From Chloroherpetonaceae bacterium (GTDB taxonomy: Bacteria; Bacteroidota; Chlorobiia; Chlorobiales; Thermochlorobacteraceae): a stretch of 64,000 bases of DNA. The notes beneath the pieces were generated by a model. That model made no database searches. It had not been told where the DNA came from and saw nothing but the letters and a program-made list of their open reading frames with translations. The stretch covers positions 345,966 to 409,965 of the forward strand of contig JANWWA010000001.1 in the NCBI GenBank assembly GCA_025056565.1, given 5' to 3'. Position 1 is the stretch's first letter. The number at the start of each line of letters is the position of its first letter. The position numbers and the translations under genes are program-made. Below are positions 53,630-62,980 of this stretch, one piece after another.

Positions 53630-55189
53630 ATGCCCAGCCTTGAGCCATCACTTGCCAGCAACGGATACGCTGTTACGCATCGTGAAGCAGCCCACACCAC
53701 CGATGTGCTGCCTACTTTACCCAGCAAGACTGTTCGGCAAGACCTGCTGCCGCCAGAGAGCATCAGACCGCTCAGGATTCTTTTTGTTACGCCGAAGGGC
53801 AAGAAGGAAGAAGACACTAGCCAAAAGCCGCTTTTTTCAATGGCAATAGCTGTCTTGGTGAGCATTACACCGCCGCAGCATGAGATTGAGCTTGTCGATG
53901 AACTTTTCGGTGACGAAATCAACTTCAATGGAGACTATGACCTTGTCGGCATTACGGCACGCACAATGAACGTTACACGCGCTTACGAGATTGCTGACGA
54001 ATTTCGTCGTCGTGGCAAGAAGGTCATTATGGGCGGCGTGCATGTGTCGTTTAACTATGAGGAAGCGATTCAGCACTGCGATTCGGTTGTCTGCGGCGAG
54101 GCAGAGAATCTTTGGGCATATGTGCTTCAAGATGTGGCAATGGGAAACTTGCAACCGCGCTACAATGCCACCGACTTCCCGCCTGTTACAGCAGTGCCTA
54201 TGATTGACTACGAGCGCATCTTCAAAGCGAGCAAGCGCGGCAAAGTCGATGCGCGCAAGTCTATTCCAATCTATATGACGCGCGGTTGTCCTTATACTTG
54301 CACATTTTGCGTTACCCCCAATTTCACTGGTCGGCTCTATCGCATCCAGTCGCTTGACACCATTAAAGAGCAAGTTGAGACAGCTAAGCGCGTTTGGTTC
54401 AAGAAAACCAAATACGGCGATAAGCCGTGGTTTATGTTCACGGACGAAAATTTGGGCGTCAACAAAGCCAAGATGTGGCAAATTATGGACATACTGAAAG
54501 AGTGCAACATCAAGTTTAGCTCATTTATCAGCATGAACTTCTTGGAGGATAAAGAATCCGTCCGAAAGCTGGTGGAAGCTGGTTGCGTGATGGCACTCGT
54601 AGGCTTTGAGTCTGTCAATCAAGAGACGGTCAATCACTACGACAAATGGAAGATGAACAACGTCAAGAAGTATGCACAGGTTATTCGGCAATGCCGAGAA
54701 ATGGGGCTCAATGTCCAAGGTAACTTTTTAGTCAACCCCGCTATTGATACATATGAGGACATGGCTGCGGTTGAAAAGTTTGTCGACGATAACCTTTTGA
54801 TGATGCCTATTTACTCCATTCTCACACCTTACCCAGGCACCACAATGTATAAGGAATACAAAGCCAAAGGGCTTATCGTTGATGAGGACTGGGACAAATA
54901 CACCGCTCACAACCTTGTGATTCGCTGCGACCGATACGACCCAATGGAGTTCCAAATTCGATACCTCAAGCATTTTCTCGGCTTCTACAAGTGGCGCACG
55001 ATTATCAAGCGCGTGCTTTTGAATCCGAACAAACTTATCAACCTTGTTACCAGCCTCATTTTTAAGCGTAATTTGAAAGATCAGCTTAAAAGCGTGCTCA
55101 GTGGCAAGAAAGCCCCTATTCAGAAGCAGCTCGAGGCTGCGCAGCGCCACAACACGATGCCGAAGTCACAAGTTGAGCCTGTAGCATAA
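53630..55189 (+). CDS. B12-binding domain radical SAM protein, BchQ/BchR-like candidate
   Basis: A 519-residue enzyme with a cobalamin-binding Rossmann domain (residues about 48-160, RILFVTPKG, HEIELVDELFG, GKKVIMGGVHVS) and a radical SAM core whose [4Fe-4S] ligands are Cys220, Cys224 and Cys227 (RGCPYTCTFC). Conserved WFMFTDENLGVN, MALVGFESVN and YPGTTMYKEY segments follow. It closely resembles, from memory, the green sulfur bacterial proteins that methylate C-8(2) or C-12(1) of bacteriochlorophyll c/d/e. If that is right, the host makes chlorosome pigments. Without a tree it could be another B12-radical SAM methyltransferase; I am sure of the family, not of the substrate. No other bch gene is in the window. 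Confidence 0.85.
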   Translation: MPSLEPSLASNGYAVTHREAAHTTDVLPTLPSKTVRQDLLPPESIRPLRILFVTPKGKKEEDTSQKPLFSMAIAVLVSITPPQHEIELVDELFGDEINFNGDYDLVGITARTMNVTRAYEIADEFRRRGKKVIMGGVHVSFNYEEAIQHCDSVVCGEAENLWAYVLQDVAMGNLQPRYNATDFPPVTAVPMIDYERIFKASKRGKVDARKSIPIYMTRGCPYTCTFCVTPNFTGRLYRIQSLDTIKEQVETAKRVWFKKTKYGDKPWFMFTDENLGVNKAKMWQIMDILKECNIKFSSFISMNFLEDKESVRKLVEAGCVMALVGFESVNQETVNHYDKWKMNNVKKYAQVIRQCREMGLNVQGNFLVNPAIDTYEDMAAVEKFVDDNLLMMPIYSILTPYPGTTMYKEYKAKGLIVDEDWDKYTAHNLVIRCDRYDPMEFQIRYLKHFLGFYKWRTIIKRVLLNPNKLINLVTSLIFKRNLKDQLKSVLSGKKAPIQKQLEAAQRHNTMPKSQVEPVA

Positions 55190-55343
55190 CTGCATCGGCT
55201 TAGTCCGAGCTACCTTGTTCAGTTAGCAGCGACTTGCCTGCTCTTTTCTTCTTAATGCAGGGCACTGTCTTTCGCCTGCGAGCACTCACTTTTTCTTGTC
55301 GCTTAAAAAAATTTTGATGAATATCAAAAAAATTTTTTTTATT

Positions 55344-55363
55344 TGACAAACACTTTATATAAT
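55344..55363 (+). promoter_or_regulatory. AT-rich promoter candidate for the carbonic anhydrase gene
   Basis: The segment 55305-55365 is far more AT-rich than its surroundings, with long A and T runs. TTGACA (55344-55349) and TATAAT (55358-55363) occur but only 8 bases apart, too close for one sigma-70 promoter, so the TATAAT probably pairs with the T-run upstream. The ATG follows at 55412. Confidence 0.35.
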
Positions 55364-55411
55364 TGCGCACTTTTTGTTTGCATTTTTTTGAAAATTAAAC
55401 TTAAACTGAAA

Positions 55412-56104
55412 ATGAAAAAGACACTTCTCATTCTACTCTCTTCGCTGCTTGTGCCAATGCTACTTGCACAGGAACGCAATCCTCTCACTGCTGACCAAGC
55501 CTTAGAGCGCCTCAAAGAAGGCAATCGTCGCTTCGTAGAGGGCAAGACCATTCACCCGCGTCAAGACCCTGCGCGCATTCGTGAGGTTGCAAAGGGGCAG
55601 AAGCCTTTTGCAATTATCGTTGGCTGCTCCGATAGTCGCGTGCCAAATGAAATCATCTTCGACCAAGGGTTAGGCGACCTTTTTATCGTGCGCACTGCTG
55701 GTCAGGTCTCTGCCGCTGCTTCATTTGGTAGCGTGGAGTTTGCCAGTGCAGTGCTTGGGGCCAACTTGATTGTGGTGTTGGGACATACAGAGTGTGGTGC
55801 GGTGGCAGCAGCGTGCAACTACCAAAAGCCTGTACCTGGACATATCATCACGCTGGTCAATGCTATCAAGCCCGCTGCTATCACCGTGGAGAAACTGGTT
55901 AAGATGGGAAAGCTCTCAAAAGAGCAATTCGTCAATGCTGCTGTGCGTGAGAATGTGCGCTTGCAAGTCGAGCAACTTCAGCGATTAGAGCCAATCTTGG
56001 CAGAATTAGTTAGAACAGGACAAATCAAAATCGTTGGTGCAATCTACGACCTTGCCACTGGCAAGGTGGAGTTTCTCCCTGACGGAGAGACCGCACAACG
56101 ATAG
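55412..56104 (+). CDS. Exported beta-carbonic anhydrase
   Basis: A 230-residue enzyme that interconverts CO2 and bicarbonate. ATG 55412 gives the signal peptide MKKTLLILLSSLLVPMLLAQ; a start at 55343 would bury it. Zinc ligands are Cys72 (VGCSDSRVP), His125 and Cys128 (LGHTECGA), with the Asp74-Arg76 dyad; the VRTAGQVSAAASFGSVEFA block is the dimer and active-site region. Together these mark an active beta-CA. Export to the periplasm is unusual but documented for some members. It precedes an SbtA-like bicarbonate transporter by 83 bases, with a hairpin terminator between, which suggests a role in feeding or recapturing inorganic carbon at the cell surface. Confidence 0.94.
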   Translation: MKKTLLILLSSLLVPMLLAQERNPLTADQALERLKEGNRRFVEGKTIHPRQDPARIREVAKGQKPFAIIVGCSDSRVPNEIIFDQGLGDLFIVRTAGQVSAAASFGSVEFASAVLGANLIVVLGHTECGAVAAACNYQKPVPGHIITLVNAIKPAAITVEKLVKMGKLSKEQFVNAAVRENVRLQVEQLQRLEPILAELVRTGQIKIVGAIYDLATGKVEFLPDGETAQR

Positions 56105-56115
56105 CACATTTTCGG

Positions 56116-56140
56116 TGCGGAAGAGTTTGGCTCTTCCGCA
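56116..56140 (+). terminator. Terminator after the carbonic anhydrase gene
   Basis: A 10-base-pair stem (56116-56125 with 56131-56140) with a 5-base loop, followed by TCACCTTTTTG. It lies 12 bases after the stop codon and before sbtA, so carbonic anhydrase mRNA is probably made in excess of, or separately from, the transporter mRNA. Confidence 0.75.
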
Positions 56141-56187
56141 TCACCTTTTTGTGTATTTCATGTAACCATTCAACCTCAAACAGCAAA

Positions 56188-57246
56188 ATGGGCATTCAAG
56201 ATTTTACTGTCAGTCTGCTTTCGCCAATGGTCTTGGCGTTTGTCTTAGGCATCATTGCCACGCTCATCAAGAGCGACCTTAAATTTCCTGAAGAGCTTTA
56301 CATTGCACTCACTATTTACTTACTTGTCGCCATCGGGCTGAAAGGTGGATACAAACTTTCTACAACACCGTTTGGCGAATTCTGGAAGCCCGGCGTTGTC
56401 GCAATCGCAATTTGCATACTCATTCCAATTTGGTCATACTGGATTTTGCACAGGTTTGGCAAATTTGACATTGCCAATGCCGCTGCTGTGGCGGCGCACT
56501 ATGGCTCCGTCTCTGCTGTTACGTTTGCCGAAGCTGTTGCATTTCACGATAACCTCAAAGCGGCTTTGCTGGAAGAAAACCCTGCTTTGACGGAGACTGC
56601 CTTGCGAGCGATGGGTGCAACTTATGAAGGCTTTATGCCAAGCTTACTTACGATTATGGAAGTTCCCGGTATTTTGGTTGCGCTTTTTATTGCGCGCACC
56701 AGCAAAGTAAGCCTTGCACTGGCAAATGGCGGACTGTATGAGGAGGAAAACTCTCGAGCTGGTGCAGTGCTGCGTGAACTCTTGGCAGGCAAGAGCACTT
56801 TGCTGCTTGTTGGCTGCCTTGTCATTGGCGCTCTGGCTGGCAAGCGTGGCTGGGAGCAGGTTTCGCCATTTTTTGACACACCTTTTCGTGGCATTCTGAC
56901 GCTCTTTTTGCTGGAAGCAGGGCTGGTAACGGGGCGGCGACTGGCTGACTTGAAGAAAGTCGGTGGGTTTCTCATTGGCTTTGGTCTTATTATGCCTGTT
57001 CTGCACGCGATTTTGGGTATCGTGCTGGGCAAACTTGCCGGCCTCTCGATGGGCGGCGCAACCATTTTGGGCGTCTTATCAGCTAGTGCTTCCTACATTG
57101 CCGCCCCTGCAGCGGTGCGCGTTGCTTTGCCAGAGGCCAGTCCAACTTACTTTCTCACTGCCTCGCTAGCTATTACATTTCCGTTCAACATCATTGTCGG
57201 GCTACCGCTCTACCATAGCATTGCAAAACTTATTTACGGAGCATAA
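56188..57246 (+). CDS. sbtA: SbtA-type sodium-dependent bicarbonate transporter
   Basis: A 352-residue inner-membrane protein with about ten hydrophobic segments arranged as two halves. The N-terminus MGIQDFTVSLLSPMVLAFVL and the later AAAVAAHYGSVSAVTFAEAV match the SbtA/DUF897 family, as does GGATILGVLSASASYIAAPA, the inverted-repeat counterpart. ATG 56188 is preferred to an upstream start at 56149. In cyanobacteria SbtA imports HCO3- with Na+ and is inhibited by SbtB. Here an SbtB-like gene follows 12 bases downstream. The host is not a cyanobacterium, so whether it supports fixation or anaplerotic carboxylation is open. Confidence 0.92.
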   Translation: MGIQDFTVSLLSPMVLAFVLGIIATLIKSDLKFPEELYIALTIYLLVAIGLKGGYKLSTTPFGEFWKPGVVAIAICILIPIWSYWILHRFGKFDIANAAAVAAHYGSVSAVTFAEAVAFHDNLKAALLEENPALTETALRAMGATYEGFMPSLLTIMEVPGILVALFIARTSKVSLALANGGLYEEENSRAGAVLRELLAGKSTLLLVGCLVIGALAGKRGWEQVSPFFDTPFRGILTLFLLEAGLVTGRRLADLKKVGGFLIGFGLIMPVLHAILGIVLGKLAGLSMGGATILGVLSASASYIAAPAAVRVALPEASPTYFLTASLAITFPFNIIVGLPLYHSIAKLIYGA

Positions 57247-57258
57247 GGAGTACTCTCA

Positions 57259-57561
57259 ATGAACACCACACAACTTAAACTGGTTACCATTATTGCAGAA
57301 GACGGCTTAGAGGCGCGACTGGTGCGCGACCTGAAAGCACTGGGTGCGAAAGGATACACCATTGCCAACGTGCGTGGGGTCGGTTTGCATACTGACCGCA
57401 CAAACGAGTTTGAAGGCGAAAATATCCGCATTGAAACCGTCGTGAGCGAAGCTGTTGCCGATAAAATCTTGGAGCGCTTAGCTGCGCATTACTTCGACCA
57501 GTATAGCGTTATCGCATATGTGGAGCGTGTCGAAGTGGTGCGTGGAGATCGATTTGCGTAA
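57259..57561 (+). CDS. sbtB: SbtB-like PII family regulator of SbtA
   Basis: A 100-residue PII-like protein with the ferredoxin-like beta-alpha-beta order: LKLVTIIAEDGLEARLVRDL, GAKGYTIANVRGVGLHTDRT in the T-loop region, IRIETVVSEAVADKILERL, and a C-terminal YSVIAYVERVEVVRGDRFA. A good ribosome-binding site (AAGGAG) precedes ATG 57259. In cyanobacteria SbtB trimers bind adenyl nucleotides (AMP, ADP, ATP, cAMP) and lock SbtA. The C-terminal CGPxGC motif found in many cyanobacterial SbtB proteins is absent. Its position 12 bases after sbtA makes a partner role likely. Confidence 0.9.
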   Translation: MNTTQLKLVTIIAEDGLEARLVRDLKALGAKGYTIANVRGVGLHTDRTNEFEGENIRIETVVSEAVADKILERLAAHYFDQYSVIAYVERVEVVRGDRFA

Positions 57562-57604
57562 CTAAGCCGTGAGGTATGCACGAGGCAAACTTTCAGACCG
57601 TAAG

Positions 57605-57630
57605 CCCCTTTCCTAAATGAAGGAAAGGGG
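57605..57630 (+). terminator. Terminator after sbtB
   Basis: A perfect 10-base-pair stem (57605-57614 with 57621-57630), 6-base loop, followed by ACTTTTTCG. It ends the plus-strand cassette 43 bases after the sbtB stop, facing the convergent uvrA gene. Confidence 0.85.
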
Positions 57631-57650
57631 ACTTTTTCGCTCAGAAAGTT

Positions 57651-60512
57651 CTAGACTTGAAGATACTCTCGCAAGTATCGTCCTGTATGGGAATGCAGCA
57701 CTTGCGCAACTTCTTCAGGTGTGCCTTGTGCTACTATTTCGCCCCCACGCTCGCCTGCTTCTGGCCCAAGGTCTATAATCCAATCAGCTTGCTTAATTAC
57801 ATCAAGGTTATGCTCAATGATTACAAGCGTATTGTTCTGCTCGAGCAAGCGGTTAAAACATTGAATAAGTTTTAGAATGTCGTCAAAATGCAAGCCAGTT
57901 GTGGGTTCATCAAAGATAAAGAGGCTATTTTGCGAGTCGCTGCTGGCGATGTGGTAAGCCAATTTTAGGCGTTGCGCCTCTCCGCCCGAAAGGGTGCTGC
58001 CTGATTGCCCTAACTGCAAGTAGCCTAACCCTACATCTAAGAGCACCTTGAGTTTCTTAGCAATTTGCTTTTGGTCGCTGAAAAATTCATATGCTTCGGC
58101 AATAGTCATTTCTAACACATCTGCAATAGACTTGCCTTTGTAGAGGGCATTCAGGGTATCAGGCTTGTAGCGCTTGCCGTTGCAGGCTTCACAGATGGTT
58201 TCGATATCAGCAAGAAACTGCATCTCGACACGCTGCACGCCCTCGCCTGCACAGACTTCACAGCGACCGCCGGGCACATTGAACGAAAAGTATCCTGCGT
58301 CCCAGCCCTTCATTTTGGCGTAGGGCGTTTGAGCAAACAGTGCGCGAATCTCGTCGAAGACTTTAAGGTATGTGGCAGGGTTGCTGCGACTGGTGCGTCC
58401 GATTGGCGACTGGTCAACCAGTTCCACTTTTTGAATTAAATGTGCCCCCCGTAGTGCACGATGCGTGCCAACCCGTTCTGCCGTGCCAACCGTTTGTTTA
58501 AGCAAGCCTAAGTATAGCACATCATTGACCAGCGTCGATTTACCTGAACCGCTGACGCCCGTTACGCAGGTCATCACGCCCAGAGGAAACTTGACCGTAA
58601 GGTTTTTCAGATTGTTTTCCATTGCGCCTTCGATTTCAATCGCCTTTGAAAAATCAGGTTTGCGGCGCACTTTCGGCACAGGAATCACATCTCGATGGCG
58701 CAAATACTTGCCTGTTAGTGAAACTGTCGATTGGACCATCTCAGACGGTGGTCCTTGAAAGACCACTGAACCACCATTTCGCCCTGCACCGATACCTAAG
58801 TCAATGACTTCATCTGCTGCTTCAATCATTTCACGGTCATGCTCGACCACCACGACTGTATTTCCAATATCGCGCAGGCGCTTCAAGATTTGAATGAGGC
58901 GTGCAGAATCGCGCTGATGCAGACCAATAGAGGGTTCATCTAGCACATAAATTGAACCCATCAGCGATGAACCCAGTGAGGTCGCCAAATTGATACGTTG
59001 CGACTCGCCCCCAGACAGCGTGCTGGCTGGACGCCCCAGCGAGAGATACTCCAACCCTACTTCTACCAGATAGCCCAGACGCTTTTCCAGCTCACTTAGA
59101 ATGGTTTGTGCAATTTCTCGGTCAAAGCGCGAAATCTCCATTGTCTTGATGAAAGTGTAGGCTTCGCCGATGGTCATTTGCACGATGTCAAAAATGGTCT
59201 TGCCTGCTACTTTGACGTAGAGCGCTTCTTTGCGTAGGCGCGAGCCTCCGCAGTCAGGACAAGTCGTGTAGCCACGATAGCGACTCAGCAAAACACGATA
59301 GTGCATCTTGTATTGCGCCTCTCGCTCCACTTCTTTGAAGAAGCCATCTATGCCGATGAAGCCCTCTTTGGGCACTCCTTGCCAGATGAGCTTTTTGGCG
59401 CTCGCAGGCAATTTGCTGTAAGGCACATCGAGCGGAATGCCGTATTTTGGCGCAATGCGAATCAATGCGCGCAGATGCTGTGAATGTTTATCTGAGTTCC
59501 AACATACAATTGCGCCATCACGAAGTGCTAGCGCACCATTCGGCACGACTGCATCTTCATCAATCCCTGCCACACGTCCAAAACCTTGACAGGTTGGGCA
59601 AGCTCCATACGGTGAGTTAAAGGAAAAAAGCTGCGGCGTTGGCTCTTCGTATTCGACGCCATTCAGCTCAAACTTATCGCTAAATGTGTAGTCTCGTCCG
59701 CCTAAGACACGCACAATGCAGTATCCATTGGATTCTGCAAAGGCAGTTTCTACAGCTTCAGTAATGCGAGCCTCAGTCTCGCTATCGGGCCTTAGCACCA
59801 CTCTATCCGCCAGCACCAAAAGTTTTTCTTGCTCTTTTTTTGGCATTGAGAGCAAAGCTGCTTCCTCGTATGGATTGCTCACGTCAATAATTTTTTCGCC
59901 CTGCACAATGCGATAGAAACCTTTCTGCTTCAGCGTGTGAATTTCTTCCTTGAAGGTGCGATCTTTTTTGTGTTCATCTTTGTGGTGCGGAAAAGGGAAG
60001 CAGATATAGAACCTTGTGCCCTCGTCCAGTAGGCGCAGCGTAATTAGCACATCTTCGGGCGAGTGCTTCATGACCATTTCATTTGTGTCAGGCGAGTAAG
60101 TTTTGCCAATGCGCGCAAAGAGCAGCCGCAAGTAGTCATAGATTTCCGTAACTGTGCCTACGGTTGAACGTGGGTTTTTAGAAACGGTTTTTTGTTCGAT
60201 TGCAATCGCAGGTGCGATGCCAGAGATGTAATCCACATCAGGGCGTGGTATTCGCTCAAGAAACTGGCGAATGTAGGCTGACATTGACTCCACATAGCGG
60301 CGGTGCCCTTCTGCGTAGAGCGTATCGAAGGCAAGGCTGGATTTGCCCGAGCCACTGACGCCTGTAACTACTACCAGTTTATTGCGTGGGATAAAGACAT
60401 CAATGTTCTTGAGATTATGCGTGCGCGCGCCTTTGATAAAAATACCTCGGCGAATCTCTGGGTTGGGTGCTTCAGGAGTCGCAGTTGCCTCACGAAGCGA
60501 TTTATCACTCAT
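57651..60512 (-). CDS. uvrA: Excinuclease ABC subunit A
   Basis: A 953-residue DNA damage sensor of nucleotide excision repair. Two ABC ATPase halves are visible: Walker [20 protein letters not shown] and [19 protein letters not shown], signatures [18 protein letters not shown] and [19 protein letters not shown], with [19 protein letters not shown] and [19 protein letters not shown]. Zinc-binding Cys clusters occur at [24 protein letters not shown] and CEACNGKR. Length is typical. It overlaps leuS by 8 bases and is the last gene of the minus-strand set. No uvrB or uvrC is in the window. Confidence 0.97.
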   Translation of the reverse strand: MSDKSLREATATPEAPNPEIRRGIFIKGARTHNLKNIDVFIPRNKLVVVTGVSGSGKSSLAFDTLYAEGHRRYVESMSAYIRQFLERIPRPDVDYISGIAPAIAIEQKTVSKNPRSTVGTVTEIYDYLRLLFARIGKTYSPDTNEMVMKHSPEDVLITLRLLDEGTRFYICFPFPHHKDEHKKDRTFKEEIHTLKQKGFYRIVQGEKIIDVSNPYEEAALLSMPKKEQEKLLVLADRVVLRPDSETEARITEAVETAFAESNGYCIVRVLGGRDYTFSDKFELNGVEYEEPTPQLFSFNSPYGACPTCQGFGRVAGIDEDAVVPNGALALRDGAIVCWNSDKHSQHLRALIRIAPKYGIPLDVPYSKLPASAKKLIWQGVPKEGFIGIDGFFKEVEREAQYKMHYRVLLSRYRGYTTCPDCGGSRLRKEALYVKVAGKTIFDIVQMTIGEAYTFIKTMEISRFDREIAQTILSELEKRLGYLVEVGLEYLSLGRPASTLSGGESQRINLATSLGSSLMGSIYVLDEPSIGLHQRDSARLIQILKRLRDIGNTVVVVEHDREMIEAADEVIDLGIGAGRNGGSVVFQGPPSEMVQSTVSLTGKYLRHRDVIPVPKVRRKPDFSKAIEIEGAMENNLKNLTVKFPLGVMTCVTGVSGSGKSTLVNDVLYLGLLKQTVGTAERVGTHRALRGAHLIQKVELVDQSPIGRTSRSNPATYLKVFDEIRALFAQTPYAKMKGWDAGYFSFNVPGGRCEVCAGEGVQRVEMQFLADIETICEACNGKRYKPDTLNALYKGKSIADVLEMTIAEAYEFFSDQKQIAKKLKVLLDVGLGYLQLGQSGSTLSGGEAQRLKLAYHIASSDSQNSLFIFDEPTTGLHFDDILKLIQCFNRLLEQNNTLVIIEHNLDVIKQADWIIDLGPEAGERGGEIVAQGTPEEVAQVLHSHTGRYLREYLQV

Positions 60513-62949
60513 TTTTCACGACAAGATTAACCAGTTTATTTGGCACCACAATTTGCTTGATAATCTCTTTGCCGCTGATGAACTTGGCGACCGAATCCAC
60601 TTGTTTGGCGCGCTCAATGAGGTCTTCGTTACTCATTCCCACTGTGGCTTCAAATGTGCCACGCAGCTTGCCTGAGACTTGCACAGCAATCGTCACTGTT
60701 TCATCTTTTGCTAGTTCAGGATTGTAGGTCGGATACGGCACTTGGCTGATAGACTCTTTGTGTCCCATGGCATGCCAGAGCTCTTCGGTAATGTGGGGAG
60801 CAAACGGTGCCAAAATCAAGAGCAGATTTTCAATTGCCGTGCGGTTGTGGCAGTTTTCTTTTGTGAGCAAGTTTACAAATTCCATCATTGCCGCAATAGC
60901 GGTGTTGAAGCGCAGGTTTTCGCAATCCTCGCTTACTTTCTTAATGGTCTTGTGCATGGCGCGCTCTATCTCTGGACTCATTGGCTCATCGCTTACAATG
61001 ATGTCAAATTCATCTGTCTCGTGCGACTTGAAGACCAGTCGCCATACGCGGCCTAAGAAGCGTGAGATACCCTCTATGCCTTTGGTGCTCCAAGGTTTGA
61101 CTTGTTCCAGCGGCCCAAGAAACATCTCGTAGAGCCGCACTGCATCTGCACCGTGCTCCGCCAAGACTCTGTCAGCTGGAATCACATTGCCACGCGACTT
61201 GGACATCTTTTCATTGTCTTCGCCCAAAATCATTCCTTGGTTGAAGAGCTTTTGGAACGGCTCTTTGGTGGAGACCAGTCCTAAATCATAAAGCACTTTG
61301 TGCCAGAAGCGCGCATAGAGCAGATGCAAAACAGCATGTTCCGCACCGCCTATGTAGAGGTCAACTGCGCCCCAATACTTTTCCTTTTCAGGCGAAACAA
61401 ACTCGTTAGGGTTATTTGCATCTTTGAAGCGCAGGTAATACCAACAGCTTCCAGCCCATTGGGGCATTGTGTTAGTTTCTCGGCGGAATTTACCGTATTC
61501 ATCTTCGCCATACAGCCAATCAGTAATGTTCGCTAAGGGCGATTCACCTGTGCCAGAGGGTTCATACTTTTCAACATCGGGCAAAAGTAGCGGCAAATTG
61601 GTTTCAGGTCTTGGGATTGTGTATTCGCCCTTTTCATCTTGGTAGTACTTGATTGGGATTGGTTCTCCCCAATATCGTTGGCGTGAGAAGACCCAATCGC
61701 GTAGCTTGTAGTTCACCTTGCGCCGACCGATTCCCTTTTCTGTGAGCCAATTCACCATGCGCTCAAACGCTTCCTTGAAGCCCAAGCCATTGAGGGAAAT
61801 CTCATCATTTGCGGAATTGATGCAGACAGAGTCTTTGCCTGTATAGGCTTGCACCTCAAGGCTGTGCGATGCTTTCACCACTTCTTTGATGGGCAAACCG
61901 AATTTTTTGGCAAACTCCCAGTCGCGTTCATCGTGTCCGGGCACTGCCATGATTGCGCCAGTTCCGTAGCTCATCAAGACATAATCCGCAATCCAGATCG
62001 GCACAGGTGACTTTGTGGCTGGGTTGATAGCATAGCCACCTGTAAAGACGCCCGTTTTTTCTTTCTGCAAATCCGTGCGCTCCAAGTCGCTCTTCTTTGC
62101 CGCTTCTTCACGATAGGCCTCAACCGCAGCGCGCTGCGCAGGCGTGGTTACTTGCTCCACAAGTGGGTGTTCTGGCGAAAGCACAACATAGGTTGCACCA
62201 AATAGCGTATCGGGGCGAGTTGTAAAAACCGTAATTTTTTCGCTGCGTTCTGCCAGCGCAAAATCAATTTCGCAGCCTTCGCTTCTGCCAATCCAATTGC
62301 GCTGCATTTCTTTGATGCTCTCGCTCCAGTCCAGCTCATCCAAGTCCTGCAGCAATCGTTCTGCGTAGGCTGTGATGCGCAGAACCCATTGGCGCAGTGG
62401 CTTTCGAATCACTGTAAAGCCCTTTTCCAAGTATTCATCTACTTCTTCATTTGCTAGCACTACCTTTTGCTCCACACACCAATTGACAGGCACTTCGGCA
62501 GTGTAAGCCAAACCTTTCTCATAGAGTTTGAGAAAAATCCATTGTGTCCACTTGTAGTAGTTTGGGTCCGTTGTGTTGATTTCTCGCGACCAATCATAAG
62601 CAAAGCCAAAGCGCATTAAAGTTTGCTTGAAGCTCTGAATGTTTCGCTCGGTTGTGAGGCGCGGGTGCGTGCCCGTTTTGATGGCATACTGCTCAGCTGG
62701 CAGTCCAAAGGCGTCCCAGCCCATTGGGTGCAGTACATTGAAGCCCTTGGCACGCTTGTAGCGGGCGACGATGTCAGTAGCGGTGTAGCCTTCAAGATGT
62801 CCTACGTGCAAACCGCTGCCGCTTGGATACGGGAACATATCCAGCACATAAAACTTTGGCTTTGTAGGGTCTTCGGTTACCTCGAAGGTGCGATGGGCTT
62901 GCCAGTAGGCTTGCCACTTTTTTTCAATCTCGGTAAAGTTGTATTTCAT
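60505..62949 (-). CDS. leuS: Leucyl-tRNA synthetase
   Basis: An 814-residue class I synthetase. The HIGH-type motif is in [20 protein letters not shown] and the KMSKS motif in [15 protein letters not shown]. The CP1 editing domain ([19 protein letters not shown], and the [20 protein letters not shown] block) is intact, so mischarged tRNA can be cleared. The C-terminal anticodon domain ends in [13 protein letters not shown]. Length is slightly shorter than the E. coli enzyme (860). It starts 31 bases after the coiled-coil protein gene and overlaps uvrA by 8 bases, so all three are probably cotranscribed. Confidence 0.97.
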   Translation of the reverse strand: MKYNFTEIEKKWQAYWQAHRTFEVTEDPTKPKFYVLDMFPYPSGSGLHVGHLEGYTATDIVARYKRAKGFNVLHPMGWDAFGLPAEQYAIKTGTHPRLTTERNIQSFKQTLMRFGFAYDWSREINTTDPNYYKWTQWIFLKLYEKGLAYTAEVPVNWCVEQKVVLANEEVDEYLEKGFTVIRKPLRQWVLRITAYAERLLQDLDELDWSESIKEMQRNWIGRSEGCEIDFALAERSEKITVFTTRPDTLFGATYVVLSPEHPLVEQVTTPAQRAAVEAYREEAAKKSDLERTDLQKEKTGVFTGGYAINPATKSPVPIWIADYVLMSYGTGAIMAVPGHDERDWEFAKKFGLPIKEVVKASHSLEVQAYTGKDSVCINSANDEISLNGLGFKEAFERMVNWLTEKGIGRRKVNYKLRDWVFSRQRYWGEPIPIKYYQDEKGEYTIPRPETNLPLLLPDVEKYEPSGTGESPLANITDWLYGEDEYGKFRRETNTMPQWAGSCWYYLRFKDANNPNEFVSPEKEKYWGAVDLYIGGAEHAVLHLLYARFWHKVLYDLGLVSTKEPFQKLFNQGMILGEDNEKMSKSRGNVIPADRVLAEHGADAVRLYEMFLGPLEQVKPWSTKGIEGISRFLGRVWRLVFKSHETDEFDIIVSDEPMSPEIERAMHKTIKKVSEDCENLRFNTAIAAMMEFVNLLTKENCHNRTAIENLLLILAPFAPHITEELWHAMGHKESISQVPYPTYNPELAKDETVTIAVQVSGKLRGTFEATVGMSNEDLIERAKQVDSVAKFISGKEIIKQIVVPNKLVNLVVKNE

Positions 62950-62980
62950 TGTGATTTATGCGTAAAGCAATATGTTTTGA

